A DNA stretch of 38,118 nt from a virus, in IMG/VR virus record IMGVR_UViG_3300050821_009233, positions 1 to 38,118 of that record; one strand, written 5' to 3'. Positions 35,187 to 38,118 of this stretch are shown here, in pieces (within the stretch, counting starts at the first letter, position 1; the number at the start of each line of letters is the position of its first letter). Both the position numbers and the translations under genes were made by a program. The notes below the pieces were generated by a model. That model saw only the letters and a program-made list of their open reading frames with translations, was not told the origin of the DNA and did no database searches.

Positions 35187-37808
35187 TCAGGCGCTAAGTG
35201 CGCCGCAGAATTCGCTGAAGCCGCCGCTCATGGCGGGGTCTGGTTTGATTTGCCGCTGCGCAATGTCGTTACCCACGTAGACGGCCGGCTCTGCATCCGA
35301 CCAGGTTTCAGTAATGACCGGCCCAACCAGGTACGCTGTGCCGCCGGTTGTGTAATCGCAGAAGATGATTCCGCCGTTGCATGACCCTGTGTATGTGGCG
35401 GCCCCGCTCCAAACCTGCACGGCCGTGAAATGCACCGACTTGCCGTTAACGTCCATGGAAAACTTGACGCGCACCAGCTTGTTCATCGGCACATTTACAG
35501 GATCGTTGGGAAAGGCTGTCGTGATAAGCTTGGCGTCGCGCGGATCGCTCGCACCAGTGAGACTGACGTACTTTTCGCTGGCGAACCCGGTGATGTCCAT
35601 GCCGGCCAGGGCAGGATTGCCGGCAGTGATCTTCAGAACCATCGAATACGCGGTGCGCGGTTTCTGGCTAAAGTCGGTGCCGGTTGTTGTCCACTGCACG
35701 CGCTCAAGGTCTGGCTGGGAGCATGAGCATACATTGGCACGGCCGTTGAGCTGGGCAGGAGCCGCAACAATGCTTACGCCGGTTGCATGCCGCGGCCAGT
35801 TGTTAAAGTTGCCCCCTGACCAGTCTTCGCTGAATTGATCGACGTTCGCCGCCGCAAGTTTGTCAAACCAGGTGAGGAAAATCGCCCTGCCCTGGCTGCC
35901 CGAGCGCCCCGGCCCATACCAGCCGAAAGCGACAAGCCCCGCGTTTTGTCCGTATTTGACTTCGCCCCCGGCCGTTGTGCCCGTATCGCCGGCTAGTATC
36001 CACGTCCCGCCCGACGTGTAGGCGCCATTGCCCGTCGAGCCATTGAGTGAGAAATGGTCCGCATCGACGCGCGTGATCGTGAAGGTTCCATTGGCGGCCG
36101 TGTTGCCGAGCACGCCGCTGATTACTACCTGCACGCCGCTTTGGAGATTGGAGCCGACGGCAGTGATTACGATTGGGCTGGCATTCGTCGCGCCGGTGAC
36201 ATTGCCGCTGTACGGGTAGGTGCCGAAATTGATAAGCGGGTTGTGGAAAGTCGGCGTGCCGGAGGCCCAGTCGTTGGTCAGCCAGACCTTGCAGCCGCCG
36301 ATGCCGCCGCCGGAGTTGCGCGAGGTAACAACCATCACCGAACCGCTACGCAGTCCGATAACGCCGTTCTGGTTGCCATTCTGCGGATTGCCGCCGGGCG
36401 TCGTGACATAGGCGTAGGCGCCCCACTGCGGCACGCCGCCGCTCCAGGTCAACGCCACGCGGTAACGGACCATGCGGGTTTCGCTGCCGTTAGTTCGCCA
36501 GGCCACGGCGAAGACGCGGTCCTTGCTATCGAAGTACCAGTCGGGCTCATTCCAGCTATTGCTGCCGCCGTCAGCGAGGGTGTCGAACACCACGCCCGCC
36601 GCTGGGGATCCGCCGACATTGACCCACTGCGTACCGTCGCGCTCGTCTGCGCCGGCCGGGCACTTCATCGCCCAGATAGACAACGCGGTGTCAGTGCCCT
36701 TGATGCTCTGGATTAGAATGAACCGGTCGCCCGCCAGGTTCTCCTGCATGTTGCCGAAGACCTGGCAGTAGGCTCCTGCCTGCTGGCCGGGACTTAATGG
36801 CGCGAACCCGCTGCCAGGCCCGCCGCTCCACGTCCCGCTGCCAAAGGCACGCTTGTAGACGTACATCGCGCCCTTGCCGACCTGGACGTTCCCGCTCGTG
36901 TCCTGGGTGAGCACGACCAGGCGGTCGCCATTGCGTGAAGCCAGCCCGTTGCCGAGTGGCGCAGCCGCATTGCCGGCGGAAGGATTGATCAGCTCGGTTT
37001 TCGTCCAGTTGGCGTTGGGAAGCGCAGTGTTGAGATAGTTCGTCGCTTCTGTTTGCCAAACCTTGCCGTTCGCCTGGGCGTTATTGTCCGAGGCCCCAAA
37101 GATGATTACCGCGCTGCCGGCGCCATCTTCCAGAACGCCCGTGTTTCCCTGACAGTAGGGTTTGTCTACCGTTGACTCATCCACCAGCACCGAGGTTGCC
37201 GGGGCAACCTGGCTCAGATACGTCTTGGCAATGCTCTGGTAGTTTTGCGGCGGGGAAGGATTTCCGAACTGCAGCTTGATTTGTTTGGCGAGCAACCAGC
37301 TCCCGCCCGAAGTATAGGCCCCGTTGCCGGCGCTGTTGTTTAGGGAGAAGGTATTGGCGTCGATCTTCGTGATGACCCACGCCTGGTTCCCGGCGGTATT
37401 GTTCGCCGCTGTGTTGCCGCCAACGCCGCTGATGACGACAAGCTGATTCGTCGCGAGCCCGTGGTTGGCGCTGGTGATCACGATGGGCGTCGCGTTGGTC
37501 GCCCCTGTTATGCTTCCGGACAAGGCAGGCAGATCATCCGTCTGCGCAACTACGGTCCCCGTTTTGGTGTTCGTGTCCCAGAAAAGCAGATCGAACCCGC
37601 CGCGGTTCCATGTCGTGGACGGCCCGTCCGTCGAGGTCGGCGGCTGGCCGTAGATCTTATCGTTCACATCCGTCGCCGTGATGTCGCTGCCGTCGCTTTT
37701 AGCCTCGGGGAAAGTGACGTTGGGGATTTCGATTTGGTGAGCATCGGAGGGCGAGCCCGGCTTGGTGATCGTAATGGTCCGGCTGGCTGTGTAACCTGGC
37801 AGGGGCAT
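35187..37808 (-). CDS. Large tail-fibre-like protein with two E1-FCCH-like repeats
   Basis: An 873-residue protein. Residues about 97-173 and 533-603 are copies of a small domain starting SGxxTGATNAxPIVIT, through VVISGVxGNTAAN, to GNGAYTSGGxW. This matches the E1-FCCH repeat described in ubiquitin-activating enzymes and many phage fibres. Between them, about residues 200-520, are repeated W/G/D-rich strands such as SNSWNEPDWYFDSKDRVFAV that look like a beta-propeller (BNR/sialidase-like). The C-terminal part (610-873) is beta-rich with several Cys. The likely role is host binding or surface glycan degradation. No catalytic residues can be named safely. It lies next to the integrase, an unusual position for a fibre gene. 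Confidence 0.75.
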   Translation of the reverse strand: MPLPGYTASRTITITKPGSPSDAHQIEIPNVTFPEAKSDGSDITATDVNDKIYGQPPTSTDGPSTTWNRGGFDLLFWDTNTKTGTVVAQTDDLPALSGSITGATNATPIVITSANHGLATNQLVVISGVGGNTAANNTAGNQAWVITKIDANTFSLNNSAGNGAYTSGGSWLLAKQIKLQFGNPSPPQNYQSIAKTYLSQVAPATSVLVDESTVDKPYCQGNTGVLEDGAGSAVIIFGASDNNAQANGKVWQTEATNYLNTALPNANWTKTELINPSAGNAAAPLGNGLASRNGDRLVVLTQDTSGNVQVGKGAMYVYKRAFGSGTWSGGPGSGFAPLSPGQQAGAYCQVFGNMQENLAGDRFILIQSIKGTDTALSIWAMKCPAGADERDGTQWVNVGGSPAAGVVFDTLADGGSNSWNEPDWYFDSKDRVFAVAWRTNGSETRMVRYRVALTWSGGVPQWGAYAYVTTPGGNPQNGNQNGVIGLRSGSVMVVTSRNSGGGIGGCKVWLTNDWASGTPTFHNPLINFGTYPYSGNVTGATNASPIVITAVGSNLQSGVQVVISGVLGNTAANGTFTITRVDADHFSLNGSTGNGAYTSGGTWILAGDTGTTAGGEVKYGQNAGLVAFGWYGPGRSGSQGRAIFLTWFDKLAAANVDQFSEDWSGGNFNNWPRHATGVSIVAAPAQLNGRANVCSCSQPDLERVQWTTTGTDFSQKPRTAYSMVLKITAGNPALAGMDITGFASEKYVSLTGASDPRDAKLITTAFPNDPVNVPMNKLVRVKFSMDVNGKSVHFTAVQVWSGAATYTGSCNGGIIFCDYTTGGTAYLVGPVITETWSDAEPAVYVGNDIAQRQIKPDPAMSGGFSEFCGALSA
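35997..36214 (-). repeat. E1-FCCH-like coding repeat, copy 2
   Basis: Encodes about residues 533-603 of the fibre-like protein. It shares with copy 1 the segments ITGATNAxPIVIT, VVISGV, GNTAAN and GNGAYTSGGxW. DNA similarity is visible around GTAGGCGCCATTGCC. It likely arose by duplication or domain shuffling. Confidence 0.75.
37290..37520 (-). repeat. E1-FCCH-like coding repeat, copy 1
   Basis: Encodes about residues 97-173 of the fibre-like protein and carries a short Asn/Thr insertion (GNTAANNTAGNQAW) absent from copy 2. Otherwise the two agree closely in motif order. Confidence 0.75.
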
Positions 37809-37883
37809 TCTTTTGGCTCAGAAGCGAGCGGAGATGAGGCGACGGGCTGGTCAGCCTATCAGGATCGCTAGAACAGCGTCAAA
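37809..37883. other. Spacer between fibre gene and integrase gene
   Basis: This 75-nt stretch has no ORF, promoter box or clear inverted repeat by eye. It lies beside the integrase gene, where phage attachment sites often occur, but I see no core or arm repeats that prove one. Confidence 0.3.
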
Positions 37884-38118
37884 TCACAGGTCCCTTACTG
37901 CTTCCTGCAGGTCGTCATCCTCGACATGAGTGTATATCTCCGTGGTGGCGATCGAGGCATGCCCCAGGAGCTTCTGCACGATGCGGATGTCCTTGGTTTT
38001 GCGCCAGGCATTGGTCGCGTATCGGTGCCTTAGCTTGTGCGGTGTGTAGCGCCTGGCTCGGTTCGCCTCGGGCAATCCCGCGGCCGCGGCCAATCGCTTC
38101 ATGAGCTTTTGCACCGCG
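37884..38118 (-). CDS. Tyrosine recombinase (phage integrase), N-terminus beyond window edge
   Basis: The visible part has 76 residues from a GTG at 38112-38114, but the frame is open to the edge and the catalytic domain is too short, so the gene probably starts outside. The motif PHKLRHRYAT contains the His-x-x-Arg of the active site. LLGHASIATTEIYTHV contains the second His and the nucleophile Tyr. These are the C-terminal boxes of XerC/D-type recombinases. It would integrate and excise the phage at attP/attB, supporting a temperate lifestyle. The first Arg and the Lys of the active site lie outside the window. Confidence 0.85.
   Translation of the reverse strand, partial: AVQKLMKRLAAAAGLPEANRARRYTPHKLRHRYATNAWRKTKDIRIVQKLLGHASIATTEIYTHVEDDDLQEAVRDL

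Noticed and set aside
37571-37610. Tight match to a tRNA T-arm (GATCGAACCC...)
   Set aside because: It lies inside the fibre gene in a well-supported reading frame, with no matching acceptor or anticodon arm.
1-38118. CRISPR arrays, insertion sequences and rho-independent terminators
   Set aside because: I scanned for regular direct repeats with spacers, transposase motifs and hairpins followed by T-runs on both strands. None was convincing; the strong hairpins lack a U-run.

Overview
This window is most of a temperate tailed-phage genome (a prophage or phage contig) of siphovirus architecture. Nearly everything reads on the minus strand, so gene order runs right to left. No CRISPR array, rRNA, insertion sequence or convincing poly-U terminator was seen. 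The likely host is a planctomycete, probably a Gemmata-like bacterium. That is an inference from the high GC content, the weak or absent Shine-Dalgarno sites, and a PilV-like pseudopilin gene (3678-4661) of a style common in those genomes. I could not run a database search.

Region by region, in the direction of minus-strand transcription. 38118-33.6 kb: C-terminal part of a tyrosine recombinase cut by the window edge, a large tail-fibre-like protein with two E1-FCCH-like repeats, two further virion-type proteins and two small Cys-pair proteins. 33.6-28.6 kb: small and large terminase subunits and an HK97-type portal with a long C-terminal extension that looks ParB-like. 28.6-20.3 kb: an accessory block of small overlapping genes holding a class II tRNA-like gene, a SpoT/MESH1-type HD hydrolase, an RNA-ligase-family protein, a frameshifted MuF-type minor head protein with a GNAT-like C-terminus, a GroES co-chaperonin and several Cys-pair proteins. 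20.3-17.1 kb: prohead protease, a second tRNA-like gene, HK97-type major capsid protein, and a decoration-type protein between two intergenic hairpins. 17.1-11 kb: capsid-associated proteins, head-tail connector, head closure, HK97 gp10-like, tail terminator, tail tube, and a tail assembly chaperone with a clear -1 frameshift signal. 11-4.7 kb: tape measure and distal tail or virion proteins. 3.1 kb to 1: holin-like membrane proteins, small conserved phage proteins, a class 3 lipase, and a membrane-anchored protein running off the left edge.

Four genes sit alone on the plus strand between late genes: zinc-ribbon-like proteins at 3212-3505 and 8749-9069, the pseudopilin at 3678-4661, and an unknown 96-residue protein at 31236-31526. 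Each has a TATAAT/TAGAAT/TACAAT-like -10 box just upstream, so they look like independently expressed cargo (morons). Two of them, plus one minus-strand gene (23661-23849), have the -10 box only 6-7 nt before ATG, which predicts leaderless mRNAs.

How the parts fit: terminase, portal, protease and capsid build and fill an HK97-fold head, possibly helped by the phage GroES. Connector, terminator, tube, chaperone and tape measure build a long non-contractile tail. The lipase and holin-like proteins are candidates for lysis. The alarmone-hydrolase-like protein, RNA ligase and tRNA-like genes suggest manipulation of host stress or RNA-damage responses; that is inference.
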